NCBI GenBank assembly: GCA_030374805.1
Contig: JARGSG010000050.1
Coordinates: 310,001-374,000, forward strand
Direction: 5' to 3'
Origin: Gracilaria gracilis
Taxonomy: Eukaryota > Rhodophyta > Florideophyceae > Gracilariales > Gracilariaceae
Length of the DNA stretch: 64,000 bases
A program made the translations under genes and the position numbers. Positions within the stretch are counted from its first letter, which is position 1. Every line of letters starts with the position of its first letter. Shown here in pieces: positions 1-11,518 of the stretch. Below the pieces are notes generated by a model. It saw only the letters and a program-made list of their open reading frames with translations. It did no database searches and was not told where the DNA came from.

Positions 1-947
1 TGCCCATTTTCCGAAAAAGCTTTGTAGCTCACGCACTGCCCACTTATCTTGTTTGACGAATAGCTTCGTTTTCCAAACTCGCCGGTGTAGTTTGTCAACG
101 TGTGGCATCAGAACACCGTTTTGATGTACTTCTATTCCCAATACGTCGGTGCTAGCCGTTGAATCAGGCTACGAAACCTTCCGAGGCTGGGATGGCAGCT
201 TATTTCGATCTGATTCCTCTACTGCCGCTTCTAAGACCCCGTAACCTTTTGCAAATCTGTCCCGAGAGTAAAATAATCGTCTACGTATGCTCCATAACTG
301 AAATTCGAGATATTGATTAACCCTGGTATCCAGTCCCTCGACGACAGTCCAGCCTTTTCAAGCGGTTTCCGATAGATTTTCTGTGCCACATGAACGGATT
401 GAGACTATCCCTTGGGCATTGAATGCACTACTGGATATAAATGCGACCCATCCTGAAGTATCAGAGGTAAACAGAAGTAAGGGCTCGTCCACTCAGGCAA
501 CTTTATCCTGTGAAATTGATTGTCCGAATCCGATTTACCTACATAACCTCTCTGACCAGGGTCCATCCACAATTGTGTAAGTTGACTTGGGTTAGGCAAA
601 TCAATTTTTTGAGGGTGATTGAACACCCTGTTTGCATTGCGTGGGTCAACGATTAATTTCTGTTTGTTCCTCTCACTTTTCGGTACCACGAAAACTCCAT
701 TCATCACCTTCGGAATCTCCTTTGTTTACCAAATAGGTCCATTTTCTTCTATCATCTTAACCAGGTAGCCATAGTCTTCTTCCCGTACGCCACAGAAGGC
801 GGTATCAAGCGCTTCCAATTCGCTTGGTGGGCGCAAGAGTAGTCCTACTGTCTCGTACGTTCCTTGCATGTCTTCTGGTAATAGGGTCACGATATCTGCA
901 GAGGCAGCCGGTGCGTGCGCTGGCAAAGAGACGCGCTCTGGGTTCAA
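1..947 (-). pseudogene. Reverse transcriptase of an unclassified retroelement, decayed
   Basis: One minus-strand frame runs from about 947 down past the left edge of the window and reads as a reverse transcriptase. It contains GVFVVPKSERNKQKLIVDPR with the following NANRVF, then a KSDSDNQFHR block, and the catalytic YVDD box at about 276-287. The frame continues through a thumb-like VLGIEVHQNG stretch to position 1. In-frame stops lie at 726-728 (TAA) and 405-407 (TAG); the TAG falls where related RTs have Trp (MPKG-stop-SQSV). More breaks lie between about 150 and 240. The LIVDxRxANRxF signature differs from the Ty3 RTs elsewhere in the window, so this is another lineage, which I cannot name. 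Activity is very unlikely. Confidence 0.75.
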
Positions 948-1269
948 CCAGACTCTCGCTCGTAGATTTTTGGACTCAAAATCAGTGCCCTACTCCTCTA
1001 CAGAAAACCCCGCATCGAAATAATCTCGGTGGAAGGATTATGCCTCAAATTAGTTGGTCGCCAATCATTGGACAGCGTTCCTTTACTGGCTTCAGTCTTC
1101 AAATGAGAAGAAATGTTCTGCCTAGAGTTCATTCAGCCGTGTAACAAGATTATACTTGACTTCCTCAACGATCGTCCTTCTCCGGTTCCGCTGACTCAGC
1201 CGCTTGGTTGCACTCACTTGATGTTATTCTACACAATAAGAGAACCGCGATACGGGAAACATATCCCGC

Positions 1270-2134
1270 TTATCCGGTGCACTTAAAATTTAATTCCTTT
1301 CGTAGCTTAGCTGACTTGTGGAGCTTCCGCCTCAAAGATTCATTCACCAATTCGTCATGATCCCTCTTTAGCTCTCGCGCTGCAGCTGAACTCCCAGTCT
1401 TATCTGCCATTACAACCATAGCGAGACGACGAGTTGAAAGTTCGATTGCAGGTTGGTTCTCGGCAAATGATAATACCTTGAGAACTAATGATGCAATCAA
1501 TGATCTTAGCCAACGTGGACGCTTCACGTTTATTACGTAGACTACTAAGATTTCGAGCTTCAATCCAAGCTGAAACAGTCGGATAATTATTCAAGAGCTT
1601 TAGGAATACGTTCTCTTCCTCAAGAGAGTCCACAAGAACCGTTTGTTCCAGGAAGGGACTAGGCGAGAATTTCTTAAATAACCGAGTGTTCGATTTTTTA
1701 GTCCTTCGCAAATAAGTAGAAGAACTGCCGCCAAGATCTTCATCATCAGAGTCTCGGGAAGCATTCCCGGTCTCTCCGCCGTTTTCTACGACTATTCCAG
1801 TCCTGAAACGTCCCCTAGCTTCCTATAAATCTATCTTTTCGGTGTCAAGATTCTTCTCCTTTAACTTCTGAAGTTCATCTTGGAGGTGCTCATGTTTTGC
1901 GTTGAGCACGGTCATATTCTTTTGACGTGGTTTTTCCATTTTCCTTAGCATCGCCATGACGTAACTATCGCCACTGCTTTCACTGGTTTTTGCTTTAGAC
2001 TGAACGCCCTCCACCTCATCCCCGCTACTGTCTTCATCCTCCGTGCCTTCATCGGCTTGGCTATCAACCTCCTCTTCAGTATTCTCTCCTTCTACCCCAC
2101 CTTCTAACGGATAAGTCCCGTCTTTTATCTGCAT
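1270..2134 (-). pseudogene. Gag/ORF1-like protein of the same retroelement, decayed
   Basis: This lies upstream, on the minus strand, of the RT at 1-947. One frame covers 2134 to 1400 with an in-frame TAG at 1823-1825. It begins with an acidic low-complexity part (EEEVDSQADEGTEDEDSSGDE), then a Lys/Glu-rich coil, then a helical segment with SAWIEARNLSSLRNKREAST. After a probable single-base frameshift near 1500 the coding-like sequence continues in the frame 1563 to 1270, ending in a basic helix. Position and composition suit a Gag or ORF1 protein. No zinc knuckle is visible, so the call rests mainly on context. Confidence 0.45.
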
Positions 2135-2777
2135 CAGGATATCATCGGTTTATCTCCATTTGGGTACGCCGCTGCTCTCGTTCCTGAGCGCGTTTAGCAG
2201 AGCTTTTTTGCTACGTTCGCGTCCCCCAAGATACCCGGACGTATTTTGTCCAACTTTTGGCCAGTGAATTTCCCGAGCGTTTTCTCCCTTCTTTTCCAAC
2301 ATAAAACTTAAAAAAGAGCAGAAGGTCTGGTCTTTCTTGTTGTTAATATTGGCAGGTTTCTTTCCTCAGTGAATGGCTAACCCAGACCGCCCCGAAGGCT
2401 ACTTTATCCCATAGCATAGGTTTGCGCGCTTAGGAGACGGACTTGTCTTGTTGTCTGATCCTCATCGTGTGCAGAGAAAGAAAAGCTCTGTATTGTACTA
2501 CATTCCAGACCACATGCCAGACCAACCTGCAACCTGGAAAATGAGGGAATTAAGCAAATTTAGTAGTAAACCATAGTTTGCTTGTGAAATGTAGAAGTAA
2601 AACACAAGAAAAAGAATAAAGAACAAGTAGAACAGAACGAATTTGAACTATGAAGTGCTCGTTTCAGTTGCAAGGTTAACCTTTTCATTGAAGACTGTTA
2701 CATATTTTCCATTTACACAAACTACTCTGCTTAAGATACGGAGAAAAAGTTTATGCCAGTATCCAATGATGTTTGAA
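2135..2777. other. Intergenic, nothing recognised
   Basis: AT-rich sequence between the decayed retroelement and the transposase remnant. I see no supported gene, terminal repeat or RNA. Poly-A-like stretches near 2580-2640 could be the tail of an old insertion, but nothing confirms it. Confidence 0.5.
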
Positions 2778-3405
2778 CTACGTAAGCAACACCAGTGAAA
2801 CAAATTGCGTGCATTGAACGGTCATGGCAATTTTTTTGCTAAGAACATTGAACGTTTTCATTAAACTATTCAGTGCTTCATGTCTGGCTCTTATAGCTCG
2901 ATGCGTTTTTCTTACCGCTGATGAAACCTGTGCAGATCCTAGATATTTGAGATCACTGTACCTGTTATCCGTAAGAACTAGTTCATGTTTCTCAAGTTTA
3001 TGTTTCACCCGACTTTTAGATATCTTATTATCAGGAAATGATCCACAAGGGTATCCACCATTGACCCAAACAATATGGCCATTATCGATCCTGAACCACA
3101 TTTCGTAGCGTAGTCTTGCTCCATGGAATTTATGCGAGTACCAAGTGCGAGATAAGGGAAATGATTCATATATAGTGCAATCGGTGTAGTCTATTGACAT
3201 AAAGCAAGACTGAATCTGCACAGATTTAAGACGTTTGCTTAGCTTTATCTACACACAGTTAGTCAGTTCAAGTCATGCAAATGTTAGGAGCGAACGTATA
3301 ACGTACGAATTTCATTTTAAATATTAGTTTGACCACAATCCAGCACCACGTGCGAAAGGTCTTTTCATCAACGCCTGCAATCACACAATTAACTGATTCT
3401 GGGTT
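2778..3405 (-). pseudogene. PIF/Harbinger-type DDE transposase, C-terminal half
   Basis: The open frame 3221-2778 (147 residues) has the layout of a DDE endonuclease of the Harbinger/IS5-like superfamily: MSIDYTDCTIYE (first Asp), then WYSHKFHGARLRYE, then GHIVWVNGGYPCGSFPD, then LTDNRYSD (second Asp), then RARHEALNSLMKTFNVL (third acidic residue). Further upstream, around 3345-3405, another frame encodes VDEKTFRTWCWIVV, which matches the segment preceding the catalytic core in these proteins. It is preceded by a splice-acceptor-like ttgcag. Stops and shifts between 3222 and 3345 break the link. The family moves by cut-and-paste into 3 bp targets (TWA), which fits the MITE at 5474. Confidence 0.8.
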
Positions 3406-5470
3406 GTATTGCTTTAGAAAGAACAGTGCTTACAGAAGCTCTTTCGGACGAGCTTTATGGTGTATAACAAGACGGAACGGTTTCCATATTTTGGAATAAA
3501 CAAAATAAGAACACCCGAAGAAGCAAACGAATCTTCGAGAAATATTGGAACTTCTTCCAAGCTTCTGAATGCCTGGAAAAAAGAAAAAGCGGTCTTGAAC
3601 GTTGATGCAGTTGAAAATTTGCTTTCCATACTTAATTGCGGAGCGACGGCACTGCAGCATTAGACTGCATTACGTTCTGAGCTTATGTAGCTAGATGCAC
3701 AGTGAGATGGTGATCGAGATATAATTCTTCCCTGATGCTTACGAGAGATACATGAATATGTCACACGATTGAATTTCATTACAAGATATAGAAATAGAAA
3801 CCCATCTTTCCTAGTAAGATCTGTTGCCTCTAATTAAAAATGGATGGGCACTCCGAAAACGTAATGTGTAGCGACCTAATGTTCTATGTGAATAGGAACA
3901 AAGACTGGGTCACATGTTTCATTCTCCTTGCAGGTGCTTCTACCACCACGTCATTACCGGCTTTGTCAGTCAAGACAGTACTAGTTCTTCAAAAGATACA
4001 CATGAAATGCCATCGATATATCAGAAACATCACAATTGGAGTGCTCCGACAATTAAGATTACGTTTTGTTTTACAGTTGAGAATAAAAGCTCACACGTGA
4101 AGAGCATGAGTGTATTACGAGTGTATTACAGAATTATATAATTAATCGGAAGGCTAATGTGCTATTTAAACAATGCAGAAACACGAAGCAATTCTTCATT
4201 ATCATTCAATATACCAACATTCACCATCTGATATCTTTGCTTTGAGCTTATGCTCATTCAAAATTTGGAGAGCTATATAAAGTACGCTGCCATCATATTG
4301 TTGAGGCCAAAGTCTCAGTGCACTATGCGCTACAGTTACGATGCTGCTCGAAGCCTAGTTAACTATGAAGATGTATCAACGGGAAATGTTCATATTGTTC
4401 TCAACAATATGATATTAATTGAAAAGTTGGAGATGTTATTGTTTGTCAGGTTACTTAAGTGAGAATAATTGAATACATGAAATGAGCTTGTTTAATGATT
4501 TTAATCTATCCCAGGTATTGTACTACATATGAGACGGAACGTTTACATGACACAAAGAAAAGAAGAACATGCCACTTTCTCAAAAGGCAGTTGTATAGAT
4601 TTCAAGACGGATACGAGGATAAATACCGACGGCAATAAATCTGTTGGTGACACGCAACCGGCAAATCGTCCAAAATCGTCAGGAAGAGTAATCTACTTTG
4701 TGGATTCTATATAGACTCCCGAAGTGAGAGTGAACAACAGCTGGTGGTCCCAGCGAAGCAAAGCCATCTAGTATTCTTCTGCTTAGCAGTATGACTTCGA
4801 AGCGAAATGCTGCTCGCCTCAGCGAAGGCTGGCAAGCAGTGTAAAGATCTCGCGAAATTTTTAGGAATGGGGAGATTACAGGAGAAGAGAGCGGGGCAGA
4901 AGTGTATCACATGGACCCTGTCTTCAAACCATTAAAGTTGCCAACGTTTCGAATGAGGTATGGCAAGATTCGTAACGAAATGTTCAGCAAACTGCGTAAG
5001 TTTGAACTCCTTCCACTCTCTTCCTACATTCCTTTGACTGACAAACTCTGGAGAGCCATCTAATTCGGATGTTATACCTCGAATTACAGAGGATGACCAA
5101 GATGTAGCCGATAAATCTTTGCGTCCCCGTTGGAATTCGTATGCAAATGTAAGATTATCTGATCCAGATGACCGGCGTGAAAGCTTTCCTGAGAGCGATC
5201 CAAAGAAGTTTAAGCCAATATCTTTACTGTCATCATGGAAACGTGCAATTACATCTATTCAGTTTATATCTCTTGCTATTTTGTTCCCGTTAAGTATGAA
5301 AAAAGAAGACATCCCTGCTCCTGTTGTTGAAGACGGAGGCATATCTGAGATAACGGTTAAGTGGCCATTACCAATGATGAATATGAAAGAGGTGCACAAG
5401 AAGTGATTTTCCAAGCAATTTGAACCTATGTTGGAATATCATCACATGATACTGGGATTCAAGCGCAGAT
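3406..5470. other. AT-rich non-coding stretch with unsupported short ORFs
   Basis: No recognisable gene. A 68-codon plus-strand ATG frame (3457-3663) overlaps antisense frames. Frames at 3840-4100, 4529-4714 and 5119-5406 are short and resemble no family I know. The 5119-5406 frame has a hydrophobic run near its middle, but nothing else supports it. Confidence 0.45.
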
Positions 5471-5473
5471 TAA

Positions 5474-5753
5474 CCCTATGAACAACGAATATGGCCGCAA
5501 TATGGCCAAAATGTGGCCGTCTAACTCGAGAACTTGTGAGAACGTTTATCCAGCGAAGATAAACAAGTTTCATTTTCCTGCATATGGCCCAAATATGGGC
5601 AAAATGTGACCCAAATATGGCCAGGGTGTACACGTGGCAGTCGGCAAAAGTACTTATTTTCACTAGTTACACACTCTCCAAAACTTCCGACTTAAACGGC
5701 CACATTTCGGCCACATTTCGGCCATATTTCGGCCATGTTCGGTGTTCATAGGG
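5474..5753. mobile_element. MITE A, Harbinger-like, 280 bp, TAA target duplication
   Basis: The element starts CCCTATGAAC and ends with its complement GTTCATAGGG. It is flanked by TAA at 5471-5473 and 5754-5756, a 3 bp duplication typical of PIF/Harbinger elements. Both arms are arrays of about 12 bp units built on ATATGGCC or its complement (for example CGGCCACATTT repeated on the right). The arms therefore pair over about 50 bp. It has no coding capacity. A central block containing GATAAACAAGTTTCATTTT is shared with MITE B at 7316. Confidence 0.85.
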
Positions 5754-5756
5754 TAA

Positions 5757-7312
5757 AGATGTTGCGCGAATCAGCTATTGACCCCGTTTATTCTATATGC
5801 CAAATTTCATTGTCATATTCTGTAGAAACATATATTCCTCGAAAGGAAATACTTGATTTGACGGATCTAGTGTGTTTCATGTGGATCTGAAAGCTCCAGA
5901 TGGCTCCTATGCGAGATCAGGAACTATTCCCCAAACACAGATACATTGAAAATCAGTAGTTTGGGAACATGCTCTGTTTCAGAATATCAGTAAATGTAAA
6001 AAATGAGTGAGATTTCTTCTTTACCTTCTATAACATCCTCTTCTCCTTTGCTTGTATAACATTGTGTGTGTAAAATTGTTGGATCTCTAAATATACGATT
6101 TCCTGCACTTCCCTGCTCTTAAAATAGGAATTGTCGGGAATGATGGTGTCCATAAGGATTTTGTGTTCCTTCTCCGAATTATTTCATAGCACATACGAAC
6201 GGTCAGCAATCTCAAAGCCGACCACAATGATGCGGCGTACAATTGCGCCCTCGTTGTCAATCTTAACATTCTTACCGATAAAGCTTTCGAAGACATGGTT
6301 GTCCATCTTGATAGTAACTTTGTTACTACATTCAACCCCTATATTCACACAGCGCTGGCGTACAAAATGTTGTAGATTATTATTATAAAAAAGATAGGTT
6401 TCACAACAATAATGAACGAAGTTATATCAAAGCGTTGAGTCTAAGTCTACAAATGCTTGCAACCCTTATACTTGGTGTTCTCCTTTTTTTCAGCTTCGCC
6501 CGTTAAGAAATGATGCCAAACGAGCTCGCACCCATACCAGATGTTCCAGTATGCGATTCACCGGCAACAGGGACTTTGATCCCGTTCTTGAACTACATTA
6601 CCAAAACGTATGACAACTATTCTGTTTCTGAAGGCTTTTGTCGCGTGCTTAATACTGTCTCTAGTGTTCAAAACGCTTCAATGGATGAAAAAAACTTTGG
6701 CTGAATATTTCGGAGAGGTGTGAGATTTAGATATTAAATCATTCAGTAGCCAAGTTTACAGCACTGCTTGTCAACGTATGAGACAAGCAGGAGCACATGG
6801 AAACTCTAAAGGACCCTTAACACTCTGTTTAGCAAATGTAGAGTCCCTGCATATAAGTGATATCGTTTCTAAGAAAATACGAAACAAAGCTTGTAGGCGA
6901 ATGACGGTTGTCACTGCAGGGCCGTTCTACTCCGCAAAAACTTCAGATATATTCTAGAAGGCTTGGATATAGGCGACTTATTGTACAAAACGATGATGAC
7001 AACTCTGCAATCGGTCGAGAGTACAACATTGTGTCGTAATTTGGTTTTCTTCTCCCTACTCTTATCTGTTGAGATCTATGTTGCGTTTCGAGCTCACGCC
7101 CCCGGCCAGTTTTATGTATAAGAGCTGCAATGCTATAGGCAAACCTCTATAGTAGAGAAAAAATGCGTGATCTTACGTCATGTCACAAGTTACTTGTCTC
7201 CCGCAAGTGCTACCGCGTAATTTAGTTTAGCTCTCCCTCGAATATCATTTCAACACCACAATGTGGTGGAATAAGATTTATCTCGCCCTAGAATAAACAA
7301 TAAGTGCTGTGT
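5757..7312. other. AT-rich stretch with an unidentified ORF relic
   Basis: Mostly without signal. On the minus strand from about 6375 to 6080, one frame reads like coding sequence on both sides of an in-frame TGA at 6184-6186 (segments VFESFIGKNVKIDNEG and ILMDTIIPDNSYFKS). I do not recognise the family. A 64-codon plus-strand frame at 6510-6704 begins with ATG ATG and is otherwise unsupported. Confidence 0.35.
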
Positions 7313-7315
7313 TTT

Positions 7316-7607
7316 CCCTACAAACCTCGAATATGGCCCAAATATGGCACAAATATGGCCGAAATGTGGCCGTTTATCTCGAAAAGTTGTGAGAACGTTT
7401 AAAAAGCGGAGATAAACAAGTTTCATTTTTCTTCATATGGGCGAAAAATGGCCCAAATGTGGCCTAAGTACGGGCGAAGTGTACACGCGTCAGTTGGCTA
7501 AAGTACTTATTTTCCGTAGTTACACGTTCTCTGAAATTTTCGAGCTAAACGGCCATATTTTGGCCATATCTCGCCCATACTTGGGCCATATTCGAAGTTT
7601 ATAGGGG
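7316..7607. mobile_element. MITE B, diverged copy related to MITE A
   Basis: About 291 bp beginning CCCTACAAAC and ending GTTTATAGGGG, with ttt on each side as a possible 3 bp duplication. The arms again consist of repeated AATATGGCC-type units about 12 bp apart, and the interior retains the GATAAACAAGTTTCATTTT block seen in MITE A. By eye the two copies are roughly 70-75% identical, so they are old siblings rather than a recent burst. Confidence 0.8.
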
Positions 7608-7610
7608 TTT

Positions 7611-9758
7611 CAGGTGTTACTCTAAGTGTGCGCTAGGGAACCTAAACCAGTTTGAATGCAGTTGGTTTACGCCCATGGGTGCCTAATTGTCTTCTAGTAA
7701 TTGTGATACGAGATGGCATGCGGACATATATTTCTTGAGCTCTTCGCAACGCCTGTACACCGCTTTGGGTTTTCGAAAGAACAACGATGTGGAGATATCG
7801 ATATTAGGAAAATTCACAATCACTTTATCACGAACAAAGAAGACCTGCCAGCCGTTAACAGATCTACGATTCGGAAGTGAAAATTGATATTAAGGGAAAA
7901 AACAGGGCGAAAGAGTCAAGGCAAAACCAAGAGAAGTATAAGAAGGTGAAAGATTTGGAGACAGTGGAAGAAAATCACACTCGTCCTGCTAACCGCAGGG
8001 AGGCTTATGCACGCAGTAAAGAGAAAAAAAAGCATAAACCAGAAGTTGATAGAACCGCCAACAAACAGTACTATTTTGTCTACATTTAATCCTCGAAGGG
8101 ATAATGTTGATAGAAACTATACGGTGGGAAGAACAATGGACAAAATTGAAGTATATAAGCACTTTCACGAGATTCGTCGAGACGAAGGCAGTGGGACTTC
8201 CGTTTTGAAAGTGTCTACCGATACTAGTGATATGCCCTTACGGAAAATACACTGAGATGTTTATTGAAGTAATCGTAAGGATAGGTTTATTGAAGTAGTC
8301 GGAACTGTAAAAGGGTGCCAGAAAGCGTCCACGAAAGAATTTGCTGTATTTCCTTCCTACGTTGGGCTTTTTCAAGAGATCTTTAGTTTTGGTATATGTA
8401 AAATACATAAAGCGCCAGAACCGTACGTCCTTTACGTACTTCAAGGACAGTGAAGACAGTGGGGAGGACTAGTACTGTGTTGAAGTTGGTGCGACAACGA
8501 GTGTGTAGGAAAATACCCAAGAACGCTACAAAACGTTTTTTTGAACTTAGAAATGGCAAAGTGGGCACGTGTCAATCTATTAAACGCAACAGAAGGAGAA
8601 TACAGATCACTTTACAATGCTACTGAGCGCAATGTATTGTGTCGAAATTTGTGGGGCACGGGTAGCAATCCCGCTGCCGCCACAGAGAGGGCCACTCGAG
8701 GCACCTTTCCTTCACGTTTTATAGCAGTCTACATCATAATGAAATGACACGCTGACCCCCTGTACCTGCTCTCAGTAGCAAGACTGCACCCCTTCAACCG
8801 CACCCAGGGCAGCAGGTTCGGAGTTGAAAGTTCTCCACCACCTCCATGAAGGGCGGATTAAACGCAGCAAATGTTTGGGACGCTGGTATTTTTACAGGGC
8901 GACGAGGTTATAAAAAAGGCCGTTTAAGGATTCGATAGGCGTTAGGATGTCTATAGCTATAGTGGATGGTGTACATTCGTACCGTCTATTGCACACATAA
9001 TTTACGTGTTTAGCGATGAAAAGCAAGCTGAGGGTATGCTTTTCGAAATTGTGTAGTACGTGTGAAAAGTTTGCCACATGAGCTCTTGCAAACAGAGTCG
9101 AAAAAGCGTCGTATTAATGTAATGCAGCGACGTCGATTTGGTCCTGTAACCTACGATAAGAACCTGGTGATGCACAGCAAACAGTTTCCACGTGTCACGA
9201 CTAGTATTTACCTCGTGGAAATGTTCATTGAGAATAAAGGACAATAGAAACTTTTGTTACCATTACCGTCAAAGTCTCTTCTTAAACTTTTAATATCTGT
9301 CACCACAAAATTAGTTTGATTCAAATAGGAAGCAAATCTCTGGGATATATTGGCGGATTATGAGTTCATATGAAGAAAACTTGGCCGTGGAACCTATGAT
9401 AACACTCTTGTGATTCGAAATAAACACGTTTGCCACGTGTAAGCATCAAGATTGCATTCCTGACTGGAAACTTCTATTAATCAATACCAATATTGGAGCA
9501 TTTCATTCACGGTTACCGTCAAAGGCGCATGTTTATTGTTGTGTTATCCTTTCAGGTTCTTTGATCATGATGTCGTTATGGTTCAAGATAGGAGAGAACT
9601 TTACGGCCAGTCCCGTCAACACGCAACGACTCATGAACACAAAATGGCCATTTAGCCTGTGAGATCAATTCTATGATGCAGAAAGACCTCGCTTTCTACC
9701 TGTAACCACCTTCATTTAGTTTGAAATATGTCATTCTGGTATGGAGGACGTTGAATTA
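7611..9758. other. AT-rich non-coding stretch, no gene recognised
   Basis: Only short overlapping frames. A Lys/Glu-rich 70-codon frame (7877-8089) is low-complexity. Minus-strand frames at 8892-9244 contain a CAIDGTNV-like string (about 8970-9000) that recalls the first catalytic block of Harbinger transposases, but stops follow at once. No tRNA fold or LTR structure is seen. Confidence 0.4.
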
Positions 9759-10309
9759 TGTTGTATAATGCACAAAAAGGGGGAGAGTCCGAAGCGGTCT
9801 TGAGACGGGAGCGGCGGTAGCGTACAGTCGTGTGACTGTAATGAATCCGAACGGTGAAGGAGGGCGGAAGCACCGGGCCGTCGAAGGGAGAATGGACGGT
9901 CGGTATCACCAAACGCGTACAGGTGTGCGCAAAAGGGTACGAACGGTCTGAGAAACCTTAGTTAGCTATAATGTGCGGTCTATCGTAAGTGCAAACTAAC
10001 GAAGAAGACGTTCGGCAGAAGATGCTTGTCGTTTACGATTGGGGCCTCGGGAGATCTGAGCTACAACTAAATATCGGGTCTGGGCCCCCTACAGACTACT
10101 GTACGATCGGTCTAATTTGCACTGTCACCACCCAGCACCACACAACTTATACACGTGTCCAACTCGTACGCTTGGCCAACCTGTCCGGCACTCGATCACC
10201 AACTTGTACACGTGGCGGTGCCATTGCACGGGCCAACCGTGCACTACCCCTTCCTACGTGAACGGCCAATCGGATATACAGAGCACCAACTCGGGCCCAG
10301 TATACTACA
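9759..10309 (-). repeat. 3' LTR of Ty3-1
   Basis: 551 bp, matching 20440-20990. Read in element orientation it begins TGTAGTATA and ends TACAACA. Two copies of a TACACGTG-containing motif about 65 bp apart (10151-10215) include the core of a G-box-like site. The match to the other LTR stops abruptly at both ends, which fixes the boundaries. Confidence 0.93.
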
Positions 10310-10311
10310 GA

Positions 10312-10321
10312 TTCCCCTCCT
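10312..10321 (-). promoter_or_regulatory. Polypurine tract next to the 3' LTR of Ty3-1
   Basis: In element orientation AGGAGGGGAA lies two bases before the TG of the 3' LTR. This is where Ty3 elements prime plus-strand DNA synthesis, and its adjacency to the LTR boundary supports that role. Confidence 0.75.
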
Positions 10322-10398
10322 AGACTTGCGTTCCGCCCTCGGAGCGCCGCGTAGCGTCGCTGAATCGCTACGCTTACGTCCGCCTGGTCGAGAGGGCG

Positions 10399-10855
10399 TC
10401 ATAGCATCCGTTCCGAAATTTTGCCCGGAAAGGGCGGGGCGAAGCCATGCCAAAATTTTCTGAGCGGGAGCGATGAAGAGAGCCCTGAGTACGTGTGGTA
10501 GGGATCAAACCGAGCGGAACGCTACGTGCTGGTACGCGTACGGTGGATCGGAGGCGTACGATGCGCTACCCGGGACGTACGCGACGGCGTATAGCTGTAC
10601 AGACCACAGGTGTCCGTTCGGGCGATGTCAATGTCACCGACAATGCGTATGCCCAGGCCCGACTGGAGCATACCTGGCAGAGCCGACAGGTTGTCAGCTC
10701 TTCAAAATGTGTGGCGGACGTTCGGTGTCGTCCGTCCGGTAGCATGTACCCAGTGTGCGGTGAGTCCGTACGGTGAACGGGAGACTGCAGCATCCGCTTT
10801 CTGAAAGTTTGCCCGGAAAGGGCGGGGCGAGGCCATGCCCAATTTTCCGAAGTTG
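10399..10855 (+). repeat. Two direct ~60 bp repeats with GC boxes
   Basis: A block containing TTGCCCGGAAAGGGCGGGGC occurs at about 10391-10462 and again at about 10787-10852. Each carries GGGCGGGGCG, identical to a GC-box core, followed by a shared GCCATGCC and AATTTTC. The repeats lie upstream of the antisense ORF at 11519 and point the same way, so they could be promoter elements for it. That role is inferred from position only. Confidence 0.6.
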
Positions 10856-10989
10856 AGTGCAAGGGATACTGTACGAATGGGCTCGTCACGAGGTGCTAAC
10901 CGTGTTACGTACGAGCGGATACGACGACAGATGCTGGCCGCAGCGCAGGCGTATGGGTATCCGAATTGGCAATGTACCGTAGTACGGTT

Positions 10990-11115
10990 CGTCTCGAAGG
11001 AGAGCGTCCGAACGGTGTCCGAATCGGCGCGAACGCGCCGTCTCGAAGGAGAACGACCGAAGGGTGTCCGAATCGGTTCGCATGGTACGTCTCGAAGGAG
11101 AACGTCCGGTGTGCC
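10990..11115 (+). repeat. 49 bp tandem repeat, about 2.5 copies
   Basis: CGTCTCGAAGGAGA starts at 10990, 11039 and 11088, a period of 49 bp. Each unit continues with a CGTCCGAA-like string and TGTCCGAATCGG. The period is not a multiple of three and no good frame crosses it, so this is DNA-level structure within the leader of the accessory module. Confidence 0.8.
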
Positions 11116-11518
11116 GTTCCTTAGCGGTCGGGCGTTCACCGTCGAGCGTTTGCCTGTATAGTGCAATTACGCCGTGTCCGTATCGGTAATTCTCGTTAGG
11201 AATAGACTGACGGTCGAAAGACCGTCAGTGCTCATCATGACCGTACGGGCGAGGGACGTTCGTGAGAGTAAGGTACGACTGTACGAATTGGACGCGATGC
11301 GACGCAACGACGAAGCGAGTGTATCTCGTGGGAGGGGGGTGGCGGAACGTCAGCTCCTGATCCTCCAATAAAAATAAATTAGTCAGCACTGACCTTTCGT
11401 CCAAGCGGCGCCTGTACGAGGACATAGTCGTCGTGGCGATTCCAAACGGTTGGTAATACCTCAAGTACCGCGTTGTCGTGCTCACCTCCCCCTATAAGAG
11501 CGCCAGCCAAGCGGCGAC

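Noticed and set aside
8940-9244. Possible second Harbinger transposase piece (CAIDGTNV-like string, minus strand)
   Set aside because: Only about eight residues match and several stops follow at once; too short to support.
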